Positions 24,554-32,927 are shown, numbered from the stretch's first letter. The stretch: DNA of 64,000 bases from Microtetraspora glauca (GCA_000721275.1 JOFO01000027.1:17797-81796); one strand, 5' to 3'. Notes: generated from the letters alone by a model not told the origin. Made by a program: numbers and translations.

Positions 24554-25063
24554 ATGGACTACACCCTGCACCGCGTGCGAGCGGAGGACTGGCCGGCGTA
24601 CCGGGCGATACGCCTGGCCATGATCCGGGACACCCCGCTCGCCTACCTCGAGACCATCGACGACGCGCTCGGCCACCCGGACTCCGAGTGGCAGTTCCGG
24701 ACGAAGCGCGCGGAGGGCCCCGGCAACATCGGCGTCGCGGCCGTCGGCCCCGAGGGCTCGTGGGTCGGGGTGATGAACGGCTTCCTCCCCGCGCCGGACA
24801 CGGCCAAGCTCGTCGGCGTCTGGCTGCACCCGGACCACCGGGGCCCGGCCGGGGGCGTGGCGGCACTCATGCTGGAGGAGATCGTGCGCTGGGCGCGCGA
24901 GGAGACCGCAGCCGAACGTCTCGTCCTCCTCGTCCACGAGGAGAACCACCGGGCCATCGGCTTCTACCGCCGCAGCGGCTTCGTCGCAACGGGCCACGAG
25001 GAGCCGTACCCGCTGGACGAGAGCCAGCGGGAGCTGGAGATGGCGCTCCCCTTGCGTGACTGA
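24554..25063 (+). CDS. GNAT N-acetyltransferase, possible peptide-nucleotide immunity
   Basis: A 169-residue GNAT protein. The acetyl-CoA binding part is VGVWLHPDHRGPAGGVAALMLEEIVRWARE and the C-terminal block HEENHRAIGFYRRSGFVATGH. It is convergent with the MccB-like enzyme, separated by a strong terminator. In microcin C systems a GNAT (MccE C-terminal domain) acetylates the processed toxin, so this gene may be the self-immunity factor; it could equally belong to the ars locus. Substrate cannot be read from sequence. Confidence 0.8.
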   Translation: MDYTLHRVRAEDWPAYRAIRLAMIRDTPLAYLETIDDALGHPDSEWQFRTKRAEGPGNIGVAAVGPEGSWVGVMNGFLPAPDTAKLVGVWLHPDHRGPAGGVAALMLEEIVRWAREETAAERLVLLVHEENHRAIGFYRRSGFVATGHEEPYPLDESQRELEMALPLRD

Positions 25064-25103
25064 TCTGGTCGGCGGTCGGTGAACGGCGGCGCAATGCGAG
25101 GAA

Positions 25104-25141
25104 GCCGGGTGCGGGCGGGGTCTCCCCCGTCCGCACCCGGC
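25104..25141. terminator. Bidirectional terminator
   Basis: A 17-bp stem (GCCGGGTGCGGGCGGGG with one G-U pair) and a 4-nt loop between the convergent acetyltransferase and MccB-like genes. Confidence 0.85.
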
Positions 25142-25167
25142 GACCGTTCGTCCTGCGTGCGGCAGCT

Positions 25168-26250
25168 CTAGGCCACGCCGCTCAGAGCCTCCTCGCGCAC
25201 GCCCGTACCGCACGAGACGCAGGCTTCGTTCCTCTCGTACTCCTCCGTCTGGACGCCGTACTCGATGGAGTCGAGGAGCAGTTTGGAGCCGAGGGACTTG
25301 ACCGGCAGGCCGAGGAGGAAGCGCAGCGTGTCGTTGACCGCGGCGGCGGAGACCATGGCGTTGAGGGGGCCGTAACTGGGCGCCTGATAGGACCGGTTGT
25401 ACTCGGTGAAGTCGGTGCTCTCCAGGTCGCCGCCGTTGTACGAGGCCAGGCCGGTGTCCGCGAAGTGGCACTCCAGGCAGGCCGTGCGGCCGGGCACGAC
25501 CAGGGGGCCGACGATGCCCATCGTGTCGAGGTAGCCGGCGCAGGTGTACGGGACGCCGGTCCGCACCGACGCCTCGTTCAGCCAGCGGTGGACGTCCTGC
25601 GGGGTGTCGGCGGAGAGGATGACGAGGTCGCAGTCGGCGAAGTGCCGGACGGCGAAGTCGGGGCCGTCGAAGACGTCGTTGACCACGTCGACGCGGACCT
25701 CGGCGTTGCGCTCGGCGACGCGGCGGGCCAGGGCCTCGACCTTGGGAGTGCCGACGTCGCCCTCGGTGTACAGGAACTGGCGGGTGAGGTTCGTGGTCTC
25801 CACGACGTCCGCGTCGGCGACGACCAGCCGGCCGACGCCCGCCGCGGCCAGCATCATCGCCACGTTGCTGCCGATGCCGCCCGTGCCGATGAGTCCGACG
25901 GTGCTGTTCCGGATGACCGCCATCGGGTCGCCCTCGAAGCCCGCGACGCCGAAGTAGAGGCGGTGACGGCTGTAGCGCTCCTCGCGGTCGACCCAGTGCG
26001 AGGTGAGGACCCCGGCGCAGCGGAGCTCGGAGAGGAGCTGCCCGGCCTCTTCCACACCCAGGTCGGAGTGGGCGGTCACGGTGGCGAGCGCCTCTTCCTC
26101 GGGGACGGGCCGGGAGAAGGCGGACAGGACGTGCCGCAGGTAGTCGGGGGCGTCCTCGATGGCCAGCGCCGCGGGCGGCATGAGGCCGATCATGAGGTCC
26201 TTGCCCGGCTGCAGGACGGACAGCCCCTGCCGCAGGTTGATCGATGTCAT
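25168..26250 (-). CDS. MccB/ThiF-like (E1-type) peptide adenylating enzyme
   Basis: A 360-residue E1-superfamily enzyme. Residues 1-110 form an N-terminal domain with a winged-helix-like stretch, probably a peptide-binding clamp. The adenylation fold has GLIGTGGIGSNV (119-130), acidic Asp146-Asp148, NLTRQFLYTEGDVGTPK with Arg157 and Lys170, and a zinc knuckle C258-x2-C261 / C344-x2-C347. This is the architecture of MccB, which adenylates the C-terminal Asn of the microcin C heptapeptide. Its ATG overlaps the exporter stop (ATGA). A 19-residue peptide ending in Asn lies upstream in the same direction. A thiazole-forming or thiamine role is less likely. Confidence 0.85.
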   Translation of the reverse strand: MTSINLRQGLSVLQPGKDLMIGLMPPAALAIEDAPDYLRHVLSAFSRPVPEEEALATVTAHSDLGVEEAGQLLSELRCAGVLTSHWVDREERYSRHRLYFGVAGFEGDPMAVIRNSTVGLIGTGGIGSNVAMMLAAAGVGRLVVADADVVETTNLTRQFLYTEGDVGTPKVEALARRVAERNAEVRVDVVNDVFDGPDFAVRHFADCDLVILSADTPQDVHRWLNEASVRTGVPYTCAGYLDTMGIVGPLVVPGRTACLECHFADTGLASYNGGDLESTDFTEYNRSYQAPSYGPLNAMVSAAAVNDTLRFLLGLPVKSLGSKLLLDSIEYGVQTEEYERNEACVSCGTGVREEALSGVA

Positions 26251-27548
26251 CGGGTGCCTCCGGGGGCCGCCACGGAGGCGGTCGCGTTCAGTGTGTACGA
26301 GGTGGGCGGGGTGGCGGTTTCGCTCCGGGGGTACAGCAGCCGCCCGCCGCCGAGGACGAGCAGGGCCGCGGCGACCGAGAACACGGTCAGGAAGACGGCC
26401 GCTCCCGGCGGTCCGGCCAGGGCGAGCACGGCGCTCACGACGGCGACGGACACCGGCTGGACGGCGGACTCCAGGGACTGCACGGCGGTCATCGTCTGCC
26501 CCAGGTGCTCCGTCGGGACGCGCTCCTGGATGAGGTTGGAGCGGGAGACGGCGTAGACCATGCCGCAGAGGTTCACGACGAGCATCGCCGCCGCGGCGCC
26601 GAGCCACGAGGGGACGGCGAAGAGCGCGGAGCCGAGGGCCATCCAGAGGGCGGCCCGTCGCATCACGGGCTCCTTGGGCCGGTCGGCGAGGCGCTGGCAG
26701 ATCAGGGTGCCAAGGAAGAGGCCCGCGCCGGCGGCGCTCGTCACGATGCCCGCTTCGGTGGGCCCGTCGCCGTACACGTCCCGTACGGCGAAGACGGCCA
26801 GGGTGCCGAGCGGCGCGTACACGACCGCCACGGCGGCGATCGAGCTCATGAACCGGCCTGCGCCCTCGGCCCGGCGGAACCAGGTGAGGCCGTCGAGGAG
26901 GCTCTTCCGCAGAGGCGCGGTGGAGGTGTTCCCCGGTGTGGTCGGGGCGCCGATGGTGAGGACGACGCCGGCGATGGCCAGGAAGGTGAGGCTGTCGAGC
27001 AGCATCAGCACGTCGGCCGAGGTGACCTGCAGCAGGAAGCCGCCGGCCGCGGGGCCGAGGACCGAGGCGGACGTCCAGGCGCTGGCGAAGGCTGCGTTCA
27101 CCTTGCTGCGGCGGTCTCCGTACACGCGGGGGATGGTGACGAAGGTGGCCGTGCGGGCGAACAGGTCGATGGTGTTCATCGCGTACGCGATGAGGCCGAT
27201 CAGCCAGACGGAGGCGACGGACGCTCCGGCGGCGAGCGGGATCGTGAGGACGAGGCCGGCCTGGAGGAGGTAGGCCCACAGCATCATCGCGCGGGGAGAC
27301 CGGCGGTCGGCGAGCACGCCGACCAGGGGCCCGGGAAACGCCTTGGGCAATTGGGTGGCGAGGGCCACGCCACCCATGGCGGCGAAGGAATGCGTCCGGT
27401 CGAAGACGAGGAGGGGAAGGACGATATTGAAGACGCCGTTACCGAAGGCGTTGACCCACATTCCGGCGAAATGGCGGCGGAATCTTGAGTCACGCCAGAT
27501 GGACTTCACATCGGACGGTTCCGCGCTCTTCTTTTCCGTGTGCACCAT
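26247..27548 (-). CDS. MFS efflux transporter of the peptide cluster
   Basis: A 433-residue major facilitator of the enterobactin-exporter-like (MFS_3) type with 12 hydrophobic segments. The loop motif PLVGVLADRRSPRAMML lies after segment 2 and ARTATFVTIPRVYGDRRSKVNAAF in the middle. MccC, the microcin C exporter, belongs to the same superfamily, and this gene overlaps the MccB-like gene by 4 bp. A GGAGG lies 11 bases before the ATG, a long spacing that suggests weak translation. It is likely exporter and partial immunity for the peptide product. Confidence 0.88.
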   Translation of the reverse strand: MVHTEKKSAEPSDVKSIWRDSRFRRHFAGMWVNAFGNGVFNIVLPLLVFDRTHSFAAMGGVALATQLPKAFPGPLVGVLADRRSPRAMMLWAYLLQAGLVLTIPLAAGASVASVWLIGLIAYAMNTIDLFARTATFVTIPRVYGDRRSKVNAAFASAWTSASVLGPAAGGFLLQVTSADVLMLLDSLTFLAIAGVVLTIGAPTTPGNTSTAPLRKSLLDGLTWFRRAEGAGRFMSSIAAVAVVYAPLGTLAVFAVRDVYGDGPTEAGIVTSAAGAGLFLGTLICQRLADRPKEPVMRRAALWMALGSALFAVPSWLGAAAAMLVVNLCGMVYAVSRSNLIQERVPTEHLGQTMTAVQSLESAVQPVSVAVVSAVLALAGPPGAAVFLTVFSVAAALLVLGGGRLLYPRSETATPPTSYTLNATASVAAPGGTR

Positions 27549-27617
27549 GGGCCGTTCCGCCTCCGGACGAACTCTGGATCTGGGATGGAAGCTGAGGGGA
27601 GCTGGGGGAGCCGCTGC

Positions 27618-27652
27618 CGCGGGCCGGGAACCGGGGTCGTTCCCGGCCCGCG
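27618..27652 (-). terminator. Hairpin between precursor peptide and exporter genes
   Basis: A perfect 14-bp stem (CGCGGGCCGGGAAC and complement) with a 7-nt loop starts 13 bp after the peptide stop codon. It has no long T run, so it is probably a partial terminator or mRNA-stabilising attenuator. In microcin C operons a hairpin after mccA gives abundant precursor mRNA and limited read-through, and this one sits in the same place. Confidence 0.75.
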
Positions 27653-27664
27653 AGGCGACGACTG

Positions 27665-27724
27665 CTAGTTGAAGGCGCGACCGGAGACGGCCTTGGCGGT
27701 GACGACCTTGATGATCTTCAGCAT
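27665..27724 (-). CDS. 19-residue precursor peptide ending in Asn
   Basis: The complete translation is MLKIIKVVTAKAVSGRAFN. AGGAG lies five bases before the ATG and TAG follows directly after the Asn codon. Both the C-terminal Asn and the neighbouring MccB-like and MFS genes match microcin C precursors, where the Asn carboxamide is joined to a nucleotide. The N-terminal half is basic and amphipathic, useful for uptake by sensitive cells. From memory, the 19-residue Bacillus amyloliquefaciens microcin C-like precursor also begins MLKI and ends in Asn; this should be verified. There is no Cys and only one Ser and one Thr, which argues against lanthipeptide or thiazole chemistry. Confidence 0.82.
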   Translation of the reverse strand: MLKIIKVVTAKAVSGRAFN

Positions 27725-27918
27725 GATTACTCCTGAGTGTTTTCGAGATTTCCCGGGATTCTCTCCCGGGGCCGCCTCCGTTTGTTGGCGACGAGTTAAT
27801 GATGTCCTGTCTCCAGGGCCCTCGGAAGCCCTTCCGAGTGGCATCAATTGCACCCGGCAGGAAGCTGCCGGGAGGCGAAATGGGAAATCAACGGAAAAGA
27901 AGTCCGGGAACGTGAAAG
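27725..27918 (-). promoter_or_regulatory. Leader and promoter region of the peptide gene
   Basis: This 190-bp stretch is less GC-rich than its surroundings and has no other gene. It holds the ribosome site (27730-27734), a CCCGGGA/TCCCGGG hairpin near 27755-27775, and the palindrome CTCGGAAGCCCTTCCGAG at 27821-27838. A promoter separate from the upstream gene pair is expected, since a terminator closes that unit. Confidence 0.5.
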
Positions 27919-27943
27919 CCCCCCGAGCGAGGGGCTCGGGGGG
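27919..27943 (-). terminator. Terminator after the HTTM gene
   Basis: A perfect 10-bp stem (CCCCCCGAGC / GCTCGGGGGG) with a 5-nt loop lies 29 bp after the HTTM stop; CTTTC follows on the minus strand. It isolates the peptide gene from the upstream unit. Confidence 0.8.
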
Positions 27944-27971
27944 CCGGCGGAGGACGGGTGCGGCGCTCTGT

Positions 27972-28820
27972 TCAGCGCTTCCGGAAGGCACGGAGCAAAC
28001 GTGCTGTGTGCCTCTCGGCGCCGGGGTCGAGGACGAACAGCGGCAGGGCGTGAACGGCGTGGTGCCAGAAGGAGATGTCCATCGTCGCCTTGATGGACGC
28101 GTGGAAGGCCAAGGAGGACAACCCCACCGCGCGGGGGTGCTTCCGCAGGGCGATCTGCGCGGCCGGGAAGAGGAGTTCGAAGGCGAGGGTGGCGGCGCTG
28201 GCGGCCGCGGCCACCGTCATGGGCCGCCGGCTGAGCCACTTGCCGGCCCGGTTGCCCAGCTCGGCCCAGCTCCCGCGCAGAGTTCGGCCGTCGGCCCAGG
28301 CCGGCCCGCTCAGCAACACCTTGGAGAGACCGGACTGGAAGTAGAGGCAGCCGTAGTACAGCCGCATGGCGAGGAGCACGGCGGTGGCCACCTCGGACGA
28401 CGGGCCGTCGTCCTCCGCTCCCTCCCCGGCGGCTTCGGCGAGGCTGCCGCGCGAGTCGGTCAGGGAGAGCAGGAGCAGGTAGACGTTGAGGTTGGAGTTG
28501 TAGTTCCACGCCCTCTCGTCGAACTGCGCCACGTGCCGCTGTACGGCGGCGAAGGAGGCGTTGGCCGCGAACTTCAGGGCCTTGCTCTCCACACCCAGCG
28601 TCCAGGCGGCCGTCGACACGAACGCGAGCCGCCGCAGGGCCTCGTACTGCTCGGCGCTCAGCCGCCCGGAGCGCGGGCCCTCCCCGTCCGCCTTCCGGCT
28701 CCACTCGTCGACGAGGGCGTCGCCGGGCGGCAGGTGCCAGAGCGTGTTCAGGATCGCCAGCCCCGTGGTGAGCCGGGCCAGGGCGAGGCGCTGACGCGCC
28801 CCGGTGGTCTCAAGCGGCAT
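27972..28820 (-). CDS. HTTM-domain membrane protein, SdpB-like
   Basis: A 282-residue polytopic protein of the HTTM (vitamin-K carboxylase-like) group. Key stretches are NYNSNLNVYLLLLSLTD near residue 105 and LLAMRLYYGCLYFQSGLSKVLLSG near residue 145, matching the lumenal-loop block in SdpB proteins. It overlaps the preceding gene by 11 bp. SdpA and SdpB are needed to mature the Bacillus SDP toxin. Here the pair lies directly upstream of a 19-residue peptide gene, so a role in peptide maturation or in a second toxin is possible. Confidence 0.75.
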   Translation of the reverse strand: MPLETTGARQRLALARLTTGLAILNTLWHLPPGDALVDEWSRKADGEGPRSGRLSAEQYEALRRLAFVSTAAWTLGVESKALKFAANASFAAVQRHVAQFDERAWNYNSNLNVYLLLLSLTDSRGSLAEAAGEGAEDDGPSSEVATAVLLAMRLYYGCLYFQSGLSKVLLSGPAWADGRTLRGSWAELGNRAGKWLSRRPMTVAAAASAATLAFELLFPAAQIALRKHPRAVGLSSLAFHASIKATMDISFWHHAVHALPLFVLDPGAERHTARLLRAFRKR

Positions 28821-29424
28821 GTCCCGCCTCTTCCTTCTTCTCGGTCTCCTCGGTCTCCTCGGCGAAGGGCGCGGCGAACCGCCACAGCTCCGCCTCCGGC
28901 TGCTCGGCGACGACGCCCTCGGGGTCGTACCGATGGACCAGCTCGGCCGAGGTGACCGAGGTCCGGTCGAAGGGCGAGCAGGTCCGGAAGTCGACATCGA
29001 CGAAGTACAGCTCCATCGCGACGAACCGCCGCCCGGGCCCGGCCGAGAACGACGCCTTCACCTCGTCCCAGGCCCGCCATCCGCGCCGGTTCAACCGCTC
29101 CAGCGCCTGTCGGCAGAACCGGTCCCGGACCTCCACGTCGTCCTGCGCGTAGAAGACCCGCTCCAGGACGGACACCACCCGGAAGAACTCCAGCGGCAGC
29201 AGCGACCACGGATCGGTGGGCCCGACGGTGCCCCCGTCGTCCGTGACGAGCCGGACGCGCATCTGCAGCGCCTGGTCCCGCTTGTGGTACGCGAACATGT
29301 TGAAGGTGCAGAACGGCCACCGGTTGGTGTTGAGGACCGTGTGCACCACCTGGCCGGCGAGATAGGCGGACGTCCCCGCGAGGATCGCCCGACTGAGCAG
29401 CTTGGCCCGGGGTGTTGGGGACAC
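28810..29424 (-). CDS. DUF5819-like membrane protein, SdpA-like
   Basis: A 204-residue protein with one N-terminal membrane segment (about residues 12-32) and an exported domain. The conserved start of that domain is NTNRWPFCTFNMFAYHKRD, recalling the WPFF-type motif of SdpA/DUF5819 proteins. A Glu/Lys-rich tail ends it. It is translationally coupled to the HTTM gene. The two are a standard pair in Streptomyces with no proven role; association with peptide toxins is inferred from Sdp. Confidence 0.7.
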   Translation of the reverse strand: MSPTPRAKLLSRAILAGTSAYLAGQVVHTVLNTNRWPFCTFNMFAYHKRDQALQMRVRLVTDDGGTVGPTDPWSLLPLEFFRVVSVLERVFYAQDDVEVRDRFCRQALERLNRRGWRAWDEVKASFSAGPGRRFVAMELYFVDVDFRTCSPFDRTSVTSAELVHRYDPEGVVAEQPEAELWRFAAPFAEETEETEKKEEAGHAA

Positions 29425-29674
29425 GTGCGCTCTCCTTCGATGGGACGCGTACGCCGCCCATGCCGGCGCACACTGCGGTCACCGTCGAGTCTCGACACCC
29501 CAACGCCCGGGGGGAACCCACGCCCCCTGGCATGAACCACTTTTGGCACCGTCCTGCCGGTCGCCCCGGCTGGGGCCCAGGTCACGCGCCCCTGCGCACT
29601 TGCGTGCGCCGCCGTCCCGCTCCATACAGTCGTGCCGATGGTGAACTGCCCGCGCAGGCCATGAGGGAGAGCTG

Positions 29675-31063
29675 TTGAAGCCGACCGAAGAAGTGCTCCA
29701 GGCCCTGACCCAGCCCTCGAACATCTCCGTCCACTCCGACAAGGCGCTCGTCGGGAAGGTGGAGGCCGCCATCGCGGCGGACGACAAGAAGCGGAAGGAG
29801 AACGAGGACGAACCCCTCCGCAGGAAGTCCGTCCTCGTCCCGATCCCGCCGGCGGAGCTGCCCCGCCAGTTCGAAGTGACCCTCTGGGACGTCCTCCACA
29901 CCCTCGCCCGAGCCACTGCCCTGTCCTGGCGCGGTGCGGGCCGGGGGTTGGCGGAGCACTGGGGCGCGCTGAAGTACACCCAGGCCCTGGCCGGCGGTCG
30001 CGACTCCTTCCTCGGCCTCACCGACGAAGGCCACCGCATCGCGGACCACTACAAGTCGCTGCAGTCCGGCGAACTCGGCATCGGCTTCGCGCTCACCCTC
30101 ACCGAGCACATGCTGCGCGGCCGCTTTCCCTACCACTCGGTGACGATCGTCCCCGCCGACACGGCGTTACGTGCGGGCTGGGCCCTCACCAGCAGGGACA
30201 AGGGCGAGAAGGTGAAGTACCGCTATCGCCCCCAGTACTTCGCGGAGGTCTGGCGTCCTGGCGAGCCGTCTCTCGTCATCCCCCTCGCCTGCAAGGGCAA
30301 CCACGGCGACGCCGCCACCTCCGCGGACCAGCTGGCCTCGGCCTCCGCCCACGCCGAGGCGGTCCACATCGGCGCGTGGAACGAGACCCCCGGCCTGCTG
30401 TTCAGCACGCAGCTCCCGACGGACGGCGGCACGATGACCGTCCACGCCCTCCAGGCACCCGGCAGCGGAGGCCGGCTGTCCCCGACGGAAGTCCGTGAGG
30501 CGAACCTGAACGCCCCACCGTTCCAGGCGAACGTGATGCCGGACATCCACCCGCCGACCGAGGGCCTGGTGACGCCGGAGCCCGTACCGGGCTGCCACGT
30601 CCAGCCGAAGGACTACGCCTGGTTCCAGGAGTCCCTGGCCCACACCACTGCGGCGGGCCTCATGGCGTTCACCGGCTCCGGCCACGCCACCGCCCGCCAC
30701 CTGACCGACCGGCAGGGCCGCAAACGGTTCACCGGCCTCGAACACGCGGCCAGCATGAGCACCCAGGACGCCGCCCACACGCTCCTCGGCACCGCGTACG
30801 TCGGCACCGACCACGTCTTCCGCCTGAACGGCCCCCGCGTCGAGGCGTTCTCCGGCGTGGACGATGACATTTTCCGACTCCTCGCCAGAGGCGACGTCGA
30901 GGAGTACCGCGCCCTCGTCCACGCGAGCCGCCACGCCCGCCCCCACCTCACCTTCGACAAGGACTGGGGCGGCCCCGTCTCCGTCCATGCCGACGGCTCG
31001 GTCTTCGCCCTGCGACTGCTGCGGGGACCGGACGAGGAGCCGCGTCCGGGCTCTGCCCGCTGA
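29675..31063 (+). CDS. Unrecognised 462-residue protein
   Basis: A long soluble protein with strong Streptomyces codon bias and no membrane segment. The TTG at 29675 is taken as start, with GGGAG upstream. Blocks that may help a profile search are PSLVIPLACKGNHGD near residue 195, DYAWFQESLAHTTAAGLMAFTG near residue 310 and LTFDKDWGGPVSVHADGSVFAL near the end. No motif suggests an enzyme class. It is divergent from the SdpA-like gene across a 250-bp promoter region. Confidence 0.75.
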   Translation: MKPTEEVLQALTQPSNISVHSDKALVGKVEAAIAADDKKRKENEDEPLRRKSVLVPIPPAELPRQFEVTLWDVLHTLARATALSWRGAGRGLAEHWGALKYTQALAGGRDSFLGLTDEGHRIADHYKSLQSGELGIGFALTLTEHMLRGRFPYHSVTIVPADTALRAGWALTSRDKGEKVKYRYRPQYFAEVWRPGEPSLVIPLACKGNHGDAATSADQLASASAHAEAVHIGAWNETPGLLFSTQLPTDGGTMTVHALQAPGSGGRLSPTEVREANLNAPPFQANVMPDIHPPTEGLVTPEPVPGCHVQPKDYAWFQESLAHTTAAGLMAFTGSGHATARHLTDRQGRKRFTGLEHAASMSTQDAAHTLLGTAYVGTDHVFRLNGPRVEAFSGVDDDIFRLLARGDVEEYRALVHASRHARPHLTFDKDWGGPVSVHADGSVFALRLLRGPDEEPRPGSAR

Positions 31064-31120
31064 TGCTGAATCCGCCCGGCCCTGTCCGCCCGACGTCAGG
31101 AGCGCGGGCCTCGATCCGGA

Positions 31121-31672
31121 TCACCGTCCGAAGAGACCCGCGCCCCCGCCATCCAGGAGCTCCAACGCCTCTTCCCACCGGAAAAGGTCCGCTCCCCCGC
31201 CCGCCTTCGGCCGGTGCGGCTCGTACGACCCGACCAGCACGCCCATCTCCCGCAGCTGGTCGAGACTCCGGCTGTACGCCGGGTGGGCGGCCATGGCCGC
31301 GTTCACGTACGGCAGGACTACCGTCGGGACACCCATCCCGTACGCCTCGCACAGGATGCCCAGCGCGAGGGTGTCGGCGATGCCGGTGGCCCATTTGTTG
31401 ATCGTGTTGAACGTGGCGGGCGCGACGGCGATGGCGTCGGCGGGCGGGAGGGGGCGCGGGTCGCCGGGGCTGCGCCAGGCCGAGCGGATCGGGTAGCCGG
31501 TCTGGGCCTCGATCGCCTCGGTGTCGAGGAAGCCGAGGCCCTGGGGTGTGGCTACGACGCCGACGCCCCAGCCCTGCTCCTGCGCGGCGGTGATCAGCTT
31601 GTGCGCGTCGCCCGCGATGCCGGCGGCGCAGACGACGACATACAGGAACGGCTTCTTCGGCCGGTCGTTCAT
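31121..31672 (-). CDS. Flavoprotein of the PPC-decarboxylase-like (HFCD) family
   Basis: A 183-residue flavoprotein-fold enzyme: VVVCAAGIAGDAHKLITAA at the start, DAIAVAPATFNTINKWATGIADTLALG as the FMN-binding/active site block, and PYVNAAMAAHPAY. The family includes phosphopantothenoylcysteine decarboxylase and peptide cysteine decarboxylases such as EpiD. It is single and convergent with the 462-residue gene. The local peptide has no C-terminal Cys, so a link to it is unlikely. Confidence 0.8.
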   Translation of the reverse strand: MNDRPKKPFLYVVVCAAGIAGDAHKLITAAQEQGWGVGVVATPQGLGFLDTEAIEAQTGYPIRSAWRSPGDPRPLPPADAIAVAPATFNTINKWATGIADTLALGILCEAYGMGVPTVVLPYVNAAMAAHPAYSRSLDQLREMGVLVGSYEPHRPKAGGGADLFRWEEALELLDGGGAGLFGR

Positions 31673-31880
31673 GGCTATGCCCCCTCGTCGACGCGCTCCC
31701 CCGCGGTCACGATCCAGACCCTAGCCGTCGGCATCCGCGGACGGGGCCGGGCCGGAGGAACCGCCTGCCACCTGCACGAAGGGCACGATGTCTGAGTACA
31801 AGCGCCGGCCGGACCACTGATGCCGGTCCGCGCGATGATCCTTGCGCACCCGAGCGCCCGGCTCACGTATCGTCGCCAAG

Positions 31881-32927
31881 GTGACCAACCCGCATGTGGC
31901 GAGCAGGCACCGCATTCCCTCCGATGATCTTGCGGAACTGATCAAGGAGTTCGGCCTCGGGGACGTCGTCGACTGGCGTCATCTGACCGACGGCCTCATG
32001 AACGTGAACTGGCAACTGGACACGCCGCGAGGGACCTTCGCTCTCAAGCGGGTCACGGATGTGCCGCTCGACAGGTTGCGCCGCAATCTTGCCGTGTTGC
32101 CGTCCCTGGCTGAGGCCGGCATTCCGGTGATCGTCCCTGTGGTGGGCTCGTCGGGTGAGGTTGTGGTCGAGGTAGGTGAGAGCGGGTACTGCCTGTTCCC
32201 CTGGGCACGAGGAGCGCACGTCCGTGGCGTGGACCTCCCCCTCGCTCAGGTGCGGCGGCTCGGCACGGCCCTCGCCAAGCTCCACCTGGCGCTCGGGCAC
32301 GCCGCCGAGACCGGGGTCCTCTCCGCTGTTCCCGTCAGCCTCACCGCGGACGTCGTCACGCCGGAACGGGCGTCGGAGAAGGCCGACCGGCTCGCCGCTG
32401 CTGCGCGGGCCCACGGTACGGGCGACCCCTTCGACGGGGCAGCGCTCGACGCCCTCGCCAAACGTCGGGTACTGCTCGCCGAGTACGCGGCCCTGCGCCC
32501 TGAGGGAGACGTCCCCGCAGGGCCGTACGGCTGGACGCACGGCGACTTCCAGTACCGGAACCTCCTCTGGGCCGAAGGCGAGCTGACGGCCGTCCTGGAC
32601 TGGGACCGGCTGGGCGTCCGCCCGTACGCCGAGGAGGTCGTCAGGACTGCACAGGTGCAGTTCGGGGTGGAGGGCGTCTTCGACCTGGAGCGGGTGGCGG
32701 CCTTCGTGAGCGGCTACCGGTCGGTGGTCCCGTTGGAGCCGGCCGCGCTGCTCGACGGCGCACGCCGTCTGTGGTGGAAGCGGATGACGGACTTCTGGCA
32801 GCTCGAATTCCACTACGACCGGGGCGACCACTCCTGCGACGACCTGTTCATCGCCGACGAAGCGCTCCTCCACTGGTGGACGGAGCGGCTCGACGAAGTG
32901 GAGCGGGCGTTCGGCGGCGCTCTCTAG
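31881..32927 (+). CDS. Aminoglycoside-phosphotransferase-fold kinase
   Basis: A 348-residue kinase-like protein. LTDGLMNVNWQLDTPRGTFALKRV near residue 40 is the ATP-binding part with its Lys. The catalytic loop is GWTHGDFQYRNLLW and the metal motif TAVLDWDRLG. It belongs to the homoserine-kinase-II/aminoglycoside-phosphotransferase group; the substrate is unknown. The GTG at 31881 lacks a good ribosome site, and an upstream start at 31842 would add 13 residues. Confidence 0.78.
   Translation: MTNPHVASRHRIPSDDLAELIKEFGLGDVVDWRHLTDGLMNVNWQLDTPRGTFALKRVTDVPLDRLRRNLAVLPSLAEAGIPVIVPVVGSSGEVVVEVGESGYCLFPWARGAHVRGVDLPLAQVRRLGTALAKLHLALGHAAETGVLSAVPVSLTADVVTPERASEKADRLAAAARAHGTGDPFDGAALDALAKRRVLLAEYAALRPEGDVPAGPYGWTHGDFQYRNLLWAEGELTAVLDWDRLGVRPYAEEVVRTAQVQFGVEGVFDLERVAAFVSGYRSVVPLEPAALLDGARRLWWKRMTDFWQLEFHYDRGDHSCDDLFIADEALLHWWTERLDEVERAFGGAL

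Noticed and set aside
25168..26250. Thiazole/oxazole (TOMM) cluster interpretation
   Set aside because: There is no YcaO or flavin dehydrogenase, and the peptide has no Cys and only one Ser and one Thr.
31121..31672. Flavoprotein as an EpiD-like peptide decarboxylase for the 19-residue peptide
   Set aside because: The peptide has no C-terminal Cys, and the genes are 4 kb apart with unrelated units between them.
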